Assembly (NCBI GenBank): GCA_025602905.1
Contig: JAHLKI010000001.1
Coordinates: 2,542,001-2,606,000 of the forward strand
Length of the DNA: 64,000 bases
Reading direction: 5' to 3'
Origin: Phlyctochytrium arcticum
Taxonomy: Eukaryota; Chytridiomycota; Chytridiomycetes; Chytridiales; Chytridiaceae
This document shows positions 23,191-32,926 of this stretch, one piece after another. The notes under the pieces are model-generated. The model ran no database searches and was not told where the DNA came from. It saw only the letters and a program-made list of their open reading frames with translations. Made by a program: the position numbers and the translations under genes. Every line of letters begins with the position of its first letter. The first letter of the stretch is position 1.

Positions 23191-24730
23191 CTATGGCTGA
23201 ACAATACTCTCTACCTCGTCCATAACTGTCAAATGCGTACTGCTACCAATGGGAGTGGAGGAAGGGCTAACTGCTAGTTGGTCTCGCGAGGGCACATTCA
23301 AAAGTGCTGTTTTTCGGATCTCGTCAACACCATGCAATCGAGCTGTTGATGCCCGGGGTTCACCACTATTTGCCCCATTCGCCATGGCCGAGAGGCGATT
23401 TTGAGAGGTGTTGAGCGCAGACAAGCGATTCTGAGAAGAGTTGAGCGCAGACAGGCGGTTCTGCGAGGTATTGAGCGCGGTAGATAGACGATTGCTGGAT
23501 CCACCAGTGGAAGAGTCCTTCTTCAAATTCTTGTTGGATGAACTAGCGGGGAAGAAGATTGTTCGCACAGTATACATATAAACCTGCGGAGCGACTTTTT
23601 TTAGCACCGGCACAAGTGTTTTGCTGAACAACGGTTTTACTTACCAGGGCGGCACAATATGCCAATGGGGATAACGCCATCGACATGCGGAAAAAGAATG
23701 TTCGCATGGACTGATTATTACTAAATTTGAGGATGGACACCAAGCTCAGACTTAGGCCAATCCAGGTCCACATGCATAGGACAATTAATGAGAAGCGAAC
23801 GATTCTGAACTGCGCTTTGAGACGCGTGTGAACTTCTGGAAGCGCTTTACGGACCCGGTAGATATGTAAAAGAAATTGCCAGGACAGGACGTTATCGCAT
23901 GCTAGGGCGTAGACTGTCCAAGCAGTGGTAGCAAGACTCTGTATTGTGGCGTTGGGTGGGTAGATGACACCGAGAATCATAATCGTTCCTGCAATAACAT
24001 CCCAAAGATTTAGTTACGTTGAACATTGGGTAAAAAGTAAAATGATCCAAGACGCACCAATCCATATTGTTGTAGTCACACCGATAAATACTTTATCCTT
24101 TTGAGTCAAGTTGTTGGTTTTGTTAGCACTGTTACTTGAAATGACAGGACTCTACCCAGATCGCGTTGTATTTAACTACAGCCTTGATAACTCGAAACCG
24201 GATCTGAACCAATATCACATAGGGAAAAGTAGCACTTCCGTACAATGCCGTCCACACTCTGAGACTTATCCGATGCCGGACATACTCAGATCGAAAGGGA
24301 CTATTTGCCTCGTCGGCATTGGGTGGCAACTCTACCGCCGATCGAACAGTAACTGGAACAAATTCTTAACATCAAAAATCGTCCTTGATCATCAGAAAAA
24401 AGTACTAACACAATAATGGGATAAACGAAACGGCGTAAAGCCCCATTGAAAGTGCCAGCATGGCATTGAAAAGTGTTGGGCGGGCAATAGCTTGCTTGAG
24501 TCCATAAAGCGCATTTCCAGACTGGATGATAAGAGCGATTCCTAAACCAACCATTAGAATTTAACGTTAAGCCAGGGAAGTAAAAATCCATGGGCACAAA
24601 AACGAAAATCTAACCGGTAAGAGCGTAATTTGCTACTATAACTTGGTCATCGCTCAAAGCGATGATGATTTTGGACAGTTTCTGAAGAGACAAAACTGAT
24701 ATTGTCGAAAACTTTTGTCGCAGTGGCCAT
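23191..24730 (-). CDS. Seven-span membrane protein of unknown family
   Basis: Not recognised. About six exons can be joined. They encode seven hydrophobic spans, in order: VIVANYALTGIALIIQSG; LFNAMLALSMGLYAVSFIPL; LYGSATFPYVILVQIRF; FIGVTTTIWIGTIMILGVIY; SLATTAWTVYALACDNVLSW; FSLIVLCMWTWIGLSLSLVS; and MALSPLAYCAALVYMYTVR. The cytosolic-looking tail holds three copies of a 10-residue repeat (LNTSQNRLSA). The layout is that of a receptor-like 7TM protein, but no GPCR signature (DRY, NPxxY) is visible. The exon join at about 24.13 kb uses a 58-bp intron with a TGCTAAC branch site. The first exon (ATG at 24730) requires a 31-bp intron and is doubtful. The final stop is TAG at 23191. Confidence 0.65.
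23388..23490 (-). repeat. 30-bp coding tandem repeat, about 3 copies
   Basis: The unit TTGAGCGCAGACAAGCGATTCTGAGAGGTG-like (plus strand) recurs at 30-bp spacing and encodes LNTSQNRLSA / LNSSQNRLSA in the C-terminal tail of the seven-span protein. Confidence 0.85.
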
Positions 24731-25268
24731 TATTATGATTTTTTGCTAACTAGCCAAATTCCAGAACCTTTCCATTTCGGCAATTACATTTAGTGAAGTC
24801 ATTCCAAACAAAATCAATTCTATTCATTTTTGGGGTTTGAAAGAGCTCGTTCCATTCAAAAAGCGCGGCTGAAGGGAAATTTTCCATTGTTTTGAGATTC
24901 TCACCACATCAGCAGAGCAACAGAGAAAATATGGAAAAAGGAGATGAATAGGGAAAAAAATGACGGAAGACAGGGTAAACGAGGGAGACTTTTGAGAAGC
25001 TAGCAATCGTTCATTCATCGGTATCATATACGGCTGGGCACGAGAGTAAACATTAACTTCATGATAGAAAAATTTCTCAAGCAATAGTTAGCCATGCCAA
25101 CTCCATGCCAACTTGGTATAAAAATAAACTGTTCAGCAGGCTATAATAACTTGATGATTGTTGATATGCGTCAATGTGCAAAAGAATGTACATGTACAAT
25201 GGTGATTTCCAACCAAAAATCATGCGCGAAGAACAGGTTATGAATGCGAAGTTCCAAAATGCACATTT
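24731..25268. other. Intergenic region upstream of the seven-span gene
   Basis: 538 bp between the start of the seven-span gene and the stop of the BAP31-like gene, both on the minus strand. AT-rich, with no credible open frame and no repeat noticed. Confidence 0.5.
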
Positions 25269-26159
25269 CTATTCAGAAACTCCCTTGGCATTACGCTTTC
25301 TAGCTGAGCCGGTACCAGAAACGTCGCTGTCGAGTAGAGTCTCCACAATTTTACCGGTAGGCGTGTCAATCTCTGCCGTAGCCGCGGTTGTCGTAGGCTT
25401 GGGGGCAATCTTGGAGCTGCTAGAGTCACGGACAGAAGCCCGGGTAAGTACCTCCACTTGCTGCTTCATGAGGCGAACATTGTTCTTCAAGTCGGCGATT
25501 TGCTGTTGGTATAGGAGCTGGACGTAGAGATCCTTCATTCTGAAGTAGTTGACCCTAATGACACAATAAACAAACTGCATCAAACATCAAGCAATCATCA
25601 GTTTCACTTACAGGACCATTAACATGGCAAAGAGGGAGAGATAGAGATTACGTTGAGTGTAGAACTGGAATTGTGGAGTTAAAATTTAATGACATGTTAT
25701 TGTCGCAAAAACATCATCCACTTACGCGACGTGCTTTCTGCTGCAAATCGGCTGTAATGAAAAAGTTTAGCACAATGTAAATAAGGAAACCCTACTATCT
25801 GAACATACCCAATGCATCTCGTGTGGGGTGTCCGGGATGAGCGATTTGCTCTTCTTTGGTGTACTCTGACTCCATCTTGTAGAGACGGTTCAAAGTATCA
25901 CAAAACACCAGGGTTACGACAAAGAACAGGATACGAGCGGCCCAGACGACAGGTTGTTTGGTTGCCAGAGCCGAAACTCGATCCATCAATCTCCTTCGCC
26001 TAAAGGGTGGGAGTGTTAGGTACACCAAACTGAATGGTTCCTTGACATTGCTGCTACTTACGTTGCGATCGGGATGAAGGTCAAGGGCACCAAACTCACA
26101 ACGAAGAAGGCGAGTTCTGCCAGAAGCAGATAGTATACGATCTGATTAAACAGAGACAT
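25269..26159 (-). CDS. BAP31-like ER membrane protein (5 exons)
   Basis: Endoplasmic-reticulum protein of the BAP31/Yet family, which assists export and quality control of membrane proteins. Exons 26062-26159, 25809-25999, 25726-25751, 25612-25664 and 25269-25554 give 217 residues. Three spans are seen: IVYYLLLAELAFFVVSLVPL near the N-terminus, VWAARILFFVVTLVFCDTLN, and LYLSLFAMLMVLVNYF. Between the last two lies the conserved MESEYTKEEQI loop. A cytosolic coiled coil (QQQIADLKNNVRLMKQQVEV) follows, as in the family. The C-terminus is KGVSE, so the animal KKxx retrieval signal is not evident. Intron phases and frames agree throughout. Confidence 0.85.
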
Positions 26160-26368
26160 GGTGCTGATATTTTTATTCTAGTGCAAGATGGATGGGTGTT
26201 GAAATATTATGAGAAGTGTGCGACTCTCTCGCCGCTAAGTTCAAAAAGTGGAGTGACGTGGAAGGATTTGGTCGGTCAAGCCACTCCCCAATTTTGACGT
26301 GTCAAATTTCAACGACGACGAGGGTTTAATTATGACAGACGCAGTAAGAAGAAAGTGTATTAAATAAA

Positions 26369-28416
26369 TTATAGAGTAATGTCCATAGCAATGGCAGAGT
26401 CCTTATTTCGTAGAAGGGCAATGTCTGGCTTTCGCCGGTAGAACCCATTCTGCTGCGCAACGGGGCCTAATGCTGCGTTCCCAACTTCCACAATGATTGT
26501 TGGTTCAGTAGCAGCATCCGTATCGTGAGCTGTTATCTCACTAGGCACGCTTGATGCCGGTATTGAAGGTACATTATTTGATGCTGAAGGCGCGGACGTT
26601 GCAGTTTCGCCGACATCGTCCGCCGCCAGCGACAAGCTGCTCAGATGCGACATGTTCCGTTCCATGAGTTCTTCTGTGTTTGTCATTGCCGAATCAGGAT
26701 CAGTTGGGGCGGGGTCATTTGATGGAACAGTGTCCGAGATCCGACTGCTCTGGTCATTCGCGATAGTTTCGTTGGGTTCGGCGTTCGGTGATGGGGCAAT
26801 AAATTGTGGGGGAATAATGGGTACGGGAGGGATGATGCTGCTGACAGGGGAAGGTTCCCAGTCAGGGCCTATGCCATCTTCGCTCCTTTGATTTGATGTA
26901 GTGCGTGACCGACGCCGAGCTCTCCGCAAGGACACACCGCTAAGTCGCGACACTACGGATTGTCGGCGCTCATAGGGTGGAAGAGTGTCGATGCTGGCCC
27001 GTATAAGCGTAGCATCGAAATAGAGGACGGGGAATCCGGCAATGGTCAGGGGTAGCTCGATCTTGAAGGGCTTGCTCCATCGCGCTTTACTCGCAACTTT
27101 GATAATGAGCACGTGGAAGACTTCTAAAATGCCGGTACTTATGGTCGGTGACATGATGTTTGTGGACGGAATGGGGAAATTAATGATACGGTTGATCCGC
27201 TTGATGGAGCTTGGGTACTGTTCGCTAAATGAAAGTCGATGGATTCGATCCGTCTTTGGACCTCTAGATCTGAAGATGGACATTTGCATGAGACTTCATA
27301 TACTTCGATCTCGGAAAATGACCACCCAACACTTACTCATTCATGGTCTTGTACATGACTCGCTGTTTGAGATAGACATCCTTCAAAACAGCCCCACTTC
27401 CCGAGTGGTTTATGATGTCAATTTTGATAGGCACAACTTCCTCTGCGACAAGAAGAGTTCTTCAATATGGGTGGCCAGCAAAAGGATTCAGAAAAGGAAT
27501 GCTCATACCTGAGGCATAGGCCGACCGTGGCGTGCTGACCTCTACTTCCAAATGCCCAGATTTCCACCACCAAATCCCAGCGCTGCCAGACGCACGCGCA
27601 CTTATAGGTTCCGCCAAATCGGGATCAGTGGCATCCAAGGTAGATGGTATGGTCAGATTGACGGCCGTCAACAAGTTTGCATGAGTTGGTCGCACTAGAA
27701 CTAAAGCAAGAGTGAGTCCCAAAAGCGGCACATATAAGTGAAAGGATTTGTCATACCAGCAGCCACTTCGTATTTTACACATCCATATGGTCCCTACTGG
27801 AAGTTAGGAATCGTCTGTTTTGGCAAATGCCGGCAAAAAAGTAAGTTACCTCAAAAGATGCAGGAAGTTGCGTAGGGGGTACGCGAAAGGCGAAAGGATA
27901 ACGGTAACTGCCAGCAGCTACATTCTCTAAAGGCTCTCCAGGAACAGCACTCCCAATGAATGTCTGGATCTCTTTGAAAAGACAAATGTTGGAAGCATTC
28001 TGTGCAGCGATACTAGCAAGGCATCATGAAAGGTCAGTACCCAAGCGTTTCTGATAGCCCCCTTGAAGACATCATTACCTTGAGTCCGCTTTATATAGCT
28101 GCGTTTGAACTGTCCCTGCAAACCGTACCCGAAGTAGTTTGATGTCAAAAGCCATGGGTAGATCCAAGACAAGATGGCCCTCCACTCGCTGTCCTGGCGT
28201 GAAAATGGTCCGATCTTCCTCAATATGAATGGTCAATTTGGTCACCTGCCGTCGGCGATTTGAGCTTGACTGACGATCTGGCACCTGTTGATGATGCGAA
28301 CTCTGTTGAATAACAGGAGGGTCTAGTTGTGAGGGTGGGGCTGCCTCTCCAGACGGCGAGGTTGGAGAGGTCGGAGCCGCCACTACAGCAGAAGTTGCTG
28401 CGGTGGCAGTAGACAT
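26369..28416 (-). CDS. Arrestin-domain protein (6 exons)
   Basis: Alpha-arrestin-like adaptor; relatives recruit ubiquitin ligases to plasma-membrane transporters. Exons 28079-28416, 27850-28012, 27757-27793, 27509-27700, 27337-27442 and 26369-27269 give 578 residues. The N-terminal 60 residues are Ala/Ser/Pro/Gln-rich. The arrestin N domain follows: DRTIFTPGQRVEGHLVLDLP, LLRVRFAGTVQTQL, then GSYRYPFAFRVPPTQLPASF and GPYGCVKYEVAAVLVR. The C domain includes VVPIKIDIINHSGSGAVLKD. The last 200 residues are disordered and Ser/Pro-rich, with basic RRARRRSR and polar repeats. No clear PPxY motif was noticed, so the ligase link is not established here. Confidence 0.85.
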
Positions 28417-29032
28417 TTTGCTCTAGATCCGTTTCTTGACGGGACTGACGACAAAAGCGAAAGGAACCAACCGGACTGAGCAAGGACAAGGAATATACGG
28501 CAAGTCCGCAACAATACAGTTTGACAGAGGGCTTATGCTGGCGTTTCTCGTGGTGGTAAGCTCAATGCTTCAAAAGGTGTGAGAATATCCAAAAATTCCT
28601 GATATTTGGCCGGCCGTCGAAAGCTTGTGGGTAGCAAAGGGATAGGTGCTCGTTACTTTGTACGTTGCTTCCGTTATTCCACTCCAGAAGTCTAGCTGTA
28701 TTCGTAAAATGCTTTCGACAAGTGTCAGAGTAAGACACCACGCAAAAAGGAGCCCAAGCAAATCGAGTTTCAAATTCTCGCGATTCGGAGTAAATTTCAC
28801 AGCCACTCGTGACTTCAAAAAACTAGAGTTGAGCTCATGAAAATAACTAAGGCAAAAAATGTGTACGAATCAATTGAGAAGAGTTGAAATGGTTGTGAAA
28901 GAGGACATATATACTGAGTGATGATGGGTAGGTACGGAACAGCTAACACCAGATGCACCACCGGCTCCGTTCTGAAGTCTGGGCCGATCTGGCATGAATC
29001 ACTGAACAAGTGCGTCCTATCCGAGGATATTT
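28417..29032. other. Intergenic region upstream of the arrestin-domain gene
   Basis: 616 bp between two minus-strand genes. The short open frames (for example 28815-29009 -) show no similarity and no splice logic. It should contain the arrestin-gene promoter and the rhodanese 3' end; no motif stands out. Confidence 0.5.
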
Positions 29033-29764
29033 CTAATAAGATGGTACACGTTCTGAGTACGATCGGAAGTTTTGGACAAGCGTGAGACCCTCCTTCTTCC
29101 AGCCGCCGATTCCTCCAGCCAAACTTGAAACATTCGAGTATCCCATCTTCTGCAGAGAGTCTGCCGCAACGATTGACCGATGTCCTCCTGCACAGTAGAG
29201 TACAATCTCGTCGTGTTGATCAGGGACGATTCCTTCCTGAAACACCACCATCAACGTTAGTTTGCATTCACGACTGTATAACGTCAGATCAACTTACAAT
29301 ATCACGCTCCAGACAGCCTTTGCCGGTGTATACAGCAAATGGAATGTGTTCCTCGTTCCATTCATACGTCTCACTGTGGACAAGCGTTAGAAACACGGCT
29401 AGCTCAAACAAGATCCGAGTACGCACCGAACATCAAGAAGATGAAGCGTAGAAGCAGGACCAGCCTCTGGGTCTTTCAGGATTTTGCTACCGAGCTCTAT
29501 TGGTGTAATCTCCTTGACATTTTTCTTAAGCTTGTTGATATGGTCTCCGAACAAGCCGCAGGTCACTGGCGTCTGCAAAACCCTTCGAGTCAGACGTCGC
29601 CTCTCAATCACCGCCTCTCGTTTGCAACACATACCTGTGAGAACGCACGACTGAGCGGGCGAGCACAGAAAACCTGTCAAAAAGACTAGTTCAGCGACTG
29701 GATTTTCGATCAGACCAGAACCTTCCCATACCTGACGGGCTGCAAGTTTGGTGACGGGAAGCAT
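29033..29764 (-). CDS. Mitochondrial single-domain rhodanese-like sulfurtransferase (5 exons)
   Basis: Rhodaneses move sulfane sulfur via a catalytic cysteine persulfide. Exons 29732-29764, 29635-29673, 29427-29572, 29298-29373 and 29033-29236 give 165 residues. The first 24 (MLPVTKLAARQVFCARPLSR...) are basic, free of acidic residues and spread over two mini-exons of 33 and 39 bp, a good mitochondrial presequence. The domain shows ITPIELGSKI, LLDVRETYEWNEEHIPFAV, the active-site loop VLYCAGGHRS with the cysteine present, and SLAGGIGGWKKEGLTL. Divergent from mL41 with 186 bp between, suggesting shared control of two mitochondrial genes. Confidence 0.88.
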
Positions 29765-29950
29765 GGTATACTAATTGGCAAAGAACGCAGATGCTGGCAA
29801 AACTCTCAATGAGCAAAATCGCGTTGCCGCCCTTGATGTGCACATTGCAGCCAGAGTAAATTTGTTGCTATAGCGACTGAGGTCATTTTGGACCGAGGCT
29901 CATCAGATGCAAGACTAGAACCCAGGCCTAAGAAATTCAAACAACGCAAC

Positions 29951-30437
29951 ATGGGTTTAGCAAGTGCCATTCGGGGTCTTGCCCGGGGAGCGACCCGAGG
30001 GGTCATGAACTCCAAGCAAGGAAACAAGAACTTTTACAAGGGAACGGGAAGCGGACGAATGGGACGATGGACCGCAAGAGGTAGCTCATGTTTTCAACGT
30101 GTTGGCCAACAGCATACTTACATTCAAACCTCTAGGTCGATTCTTGTTGGAACCTTGGCGCTTTCGATCATGGGAAATCCCAGAGCTCAGTAACTGCGAG
30201 GTTGGTATTTCCAGGACGGATCCTATGGCCTCTCATTTAATTTGTTTATTTGACATTTAGCTCAAACCATTCGTATCCAAAAATGCCGATAAGCACTTTC
30301 GTCAATCTCACAGTTTTCGGGACTACTTTAACGAGGACAATGTGCCGCAGGAAATGGATCTTCAATTCGCAGAACGGTGCAGGAAGAGGGCAGAAAACAT
30401 TCACGCTGAGATGGTAAAGCCAAGACCGCGGTCGTAG
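29951..30437 (+). CDS. MRPL41: Mitochondrial large-subunit ribosomal protein mL41 (3 exons)
   Basis: Component of the mitochondrial 54S/39S subunit (yeast MRPL27 family). Exons 29951-30080, 30136-30200 and 30261-30437 give 123 residues. The N-terminus (MGLASAIRGLARGATRGVMN) is basic and fits import. The conserved core reads NKNFYKGTGSGRMGRWTARG, RFLLEPWRFRSWEIPELSNC and LKPFVSKNADKHF, corresponding to the RSFRGRKGRGAKG...KLKPYV region of the human protein. Convergent with eIF4B, 146 bp apart. Confidence 0.85.
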
Positions 30438-30583
30438 CCTGCTGAAAGTGATCGCTGATACTTGTACATATTGTCCCATTATTTATTGCAAAAACGCTAA
30501 ACAAATATATTTACACTTCTAATAACAACAACGATGTAATGCTTTGTGATGTTCAGTGTGTGGTTACCAAATCGCTAGATGAT

Positions 30584-32673
30584 TTACTCGTCCTGAAACT
30601 CAGTTAGAATCATTAAAGATGCTGACGGACAACCATCTAGCTTACCTCTGGCAAAAGAGCAAAGGCATTCGCAATGACTACCTTGGGCTCATTCTTCTCC
30701 TGAGTAAGGGGAGCACGAACGTGCTGAGGTTTGCCTTCCCCTGAGCGGTTGTTGCCCGCAGGTCGTTCACGAGTGGCAGCAACAGGCCGCTCACGCTGCT
30801 CACGCTGCTCACGCTGCTCACGCTGCTCACGCTGCTCACGCTGCTCACGCTGCTCAGACTGTCCGTCTTTACTCTCCCGACGGAACACTCCACCGGCCCC
30901 ACCGCGTCCACCACGTCCACCACGGCTGCCCTCCCCGCGGCGGCTACCACCGGTTTCTCCTCGCCCGGCAGACTTAACGGGAGCTTCCCGACGCCAAGAA
31001 CTTGCGGTATCGGCACGCGACTCAGCTGGAGGTGCACGAGGCGCTGTCGCATTCTCAGCAGCAGACCTGAACCCTTTTTTCTCAGTGACTTTGTTTTCTT
31101 TATCTGCGGAAGACTCCTTCTTCTGAATCTTCTCTTCATCAGCCTTCTTCTGCTCCTCACGACGCTTGAGTTTCTCAGCCTCGGCCAATTCCTGCTCTTC
31201 ACGGCGCTTGCGCTCCTCCTCTTCCCGCTCCTTCTTGGCAGCTTCGGCCTCTAATCTCTTCTTTTCCGCTTCTTCCGCCCGCTTCTTCTTCTGGTCCTCT
31301 TCTTGGGCACGCTTCTCTGCCTCGCGTTGCTGTTGACGCTCCTCAAGTTGTTTCATAATTTCACCTTCGTCGCGCGGCTTGGCGGCGCCGAAAGGATTGG
31401 CCTTGGGCTTCTTTGGTTCTGCAGGTTTCTCAGCTTCAGTGCTCTTTGCGACGTCAGCAACGGGAGTTGAGCGAGGTTGAAGTTCCAGCTTCTTGCGTAC
31501 ACCGCCGTCTGCCATCGAAATGAGTCAAACATTGAAACACGTTGAAAGAGTAAGTCATTTCCTACCAGCCCCAGCCCCAGCCCTTTCGAACCGTTCACCG
31601 AAAGCACCTCCGCTTCCTCGGTCGCCGCCGTAGCGTCCGTTGGATCGTCCCTCATCGCGGCCAGAGCGGTCGTCGCCAGACCGGCGGAATCCGGCCCCGA
31701 AACCTCCTCCGCGACGGTCATCCCCACCACGCATATCACGCGAACTGTCCTGTCGAGATGGGGCAGACGGTGGTAAAGGTGCAGATCGTCTCCAAGCACC
31801 TTCCAATTCCTCGCGATGTTCGCCCTGGCCACCTCGACGATCATTTGCGGCTGATAACGGTAGTTTAGAAACCACGTCTTTGATTCAGGGTGAATCATAG
31901 TACTTACGAGGCGCGGCTACATCAATGCGAATGGCACGTCGCACGACACTCTGCCGCCGGAAAGTTATTAAATATTGCATAACCGCATAAACAATGACCA
32001 TACCTCTCCGCTCAATTTCAAGGCGTCACCAAGCGATTCGCGATCGAGGAACTCCGCATATCCAAAACCTTTTGGTTTGTTGTCGTGATCCATGACTAGA
32101 CGAATGTTTTTGACCTAATTTGAGAGTTTAATGAAAGATCAACTACCGCTAATCTGGGCAACACACACCTTCAAATCAGCGAAAAGCATAGAAATGTCTC
32201 TCTCGGTAACATCAAAGGCGAGGTTTCCAAGAAAGCACGTGTATGGGGGAGCATCGGGAAGAGGGCGGGCCTCGGTCTGAGGTCTTCGTTCCTCTCCACT
32301 ACGGCCTGATCCACCATCGTAGGCATAGCTTCTGTTGTCTTGTCCATCTAAAGGGGTTCGACCTTTAGTTCAAATGCGCACACCAACAGATGCTTGAGCA
32401 ACATACGGTGGTCAGAGTAGCTGGTAGCTGATAAACAAAAGGTTATCTAATGTTCTTTCTGATCCTGCAAAATAGAAAGCTTACGAGCACTCGGCAGATC
32501 CGCAACATCGTCGGCCCACGAGGAGCTCGCACCGAACGCTATTCAGATAAAGGTTGGGTCAGCTATCGTTCGTCTCTGAGGCTGGGATCTCAAACGAAGC
32601 CAAGCCAGGGCTTACTTTCGTCCGCGAGGAAGGAAGTCAGGGACATTTTCGTTGCCTTGTTCTTTTTAGACAT
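30584..32673 (-). CDS. TIF3: Translation initiation factor eIF4B-like RNA-binding protein (7-8 exons)
   Basis: eIF4B stimulates the eIF4A helicase during mRNA scanning. The N-terminus MSKKNKATKMSLTSFLADE matches the family start, and SSSWADDVADLPSA follows. One RRM is built from three exons: PYTCFLGNLAFDVTERDISM with the RNP2-like FLGNLAF, then NIRLVMDHDNKPKGFGYAEF with RNP1-like KGFGYAEF. Then comes an RG/D-rich DRRGG repeat region, a KANPFGAAKPRDE motif typical of eIF4B, a long Lys/Glu/Arg/Gln helix, and a basic C-terminus with a (EQR)n run. The last exon encodes only FQDE and the stop. About 600 residues. Head to head with the SPX-EXS gene. Confidence 0.85.
30790..30857 (-). repeat. 9-bp coding microsatellite (about 7 copies)
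   Basis: CTCACGCTG on the plus strand repeats about seven times without interruption, then degenerates to CTCAGACTG. It encodes consecutive Glu-Gln-Arg triplets in the eIF4B tail. Confidence 0.9.
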
Positions 32674-32926
32674 GATTGCTGTTGTTTTCTGCGCCGGCAA
32701 AGTTGTTGTAGGTGCTGAAATTTGCGGTTGAATGTATATTTGGTCGTTGCAAATGCTCGCAATTATGCGCAACGGCGTTTTTTTCGGAAAGAATGAGCAT
32801 CCGGAAGCAGCTTAATGGAACACGTGTACGTGCTTGAAATTCAAACGCCGACGGTGTAGTTCACACAACCAAACATCGAAGCTGCTGGCGAAACATGAAA
32901 TCTAATGGAGTGGGTGTATTGTAAAT

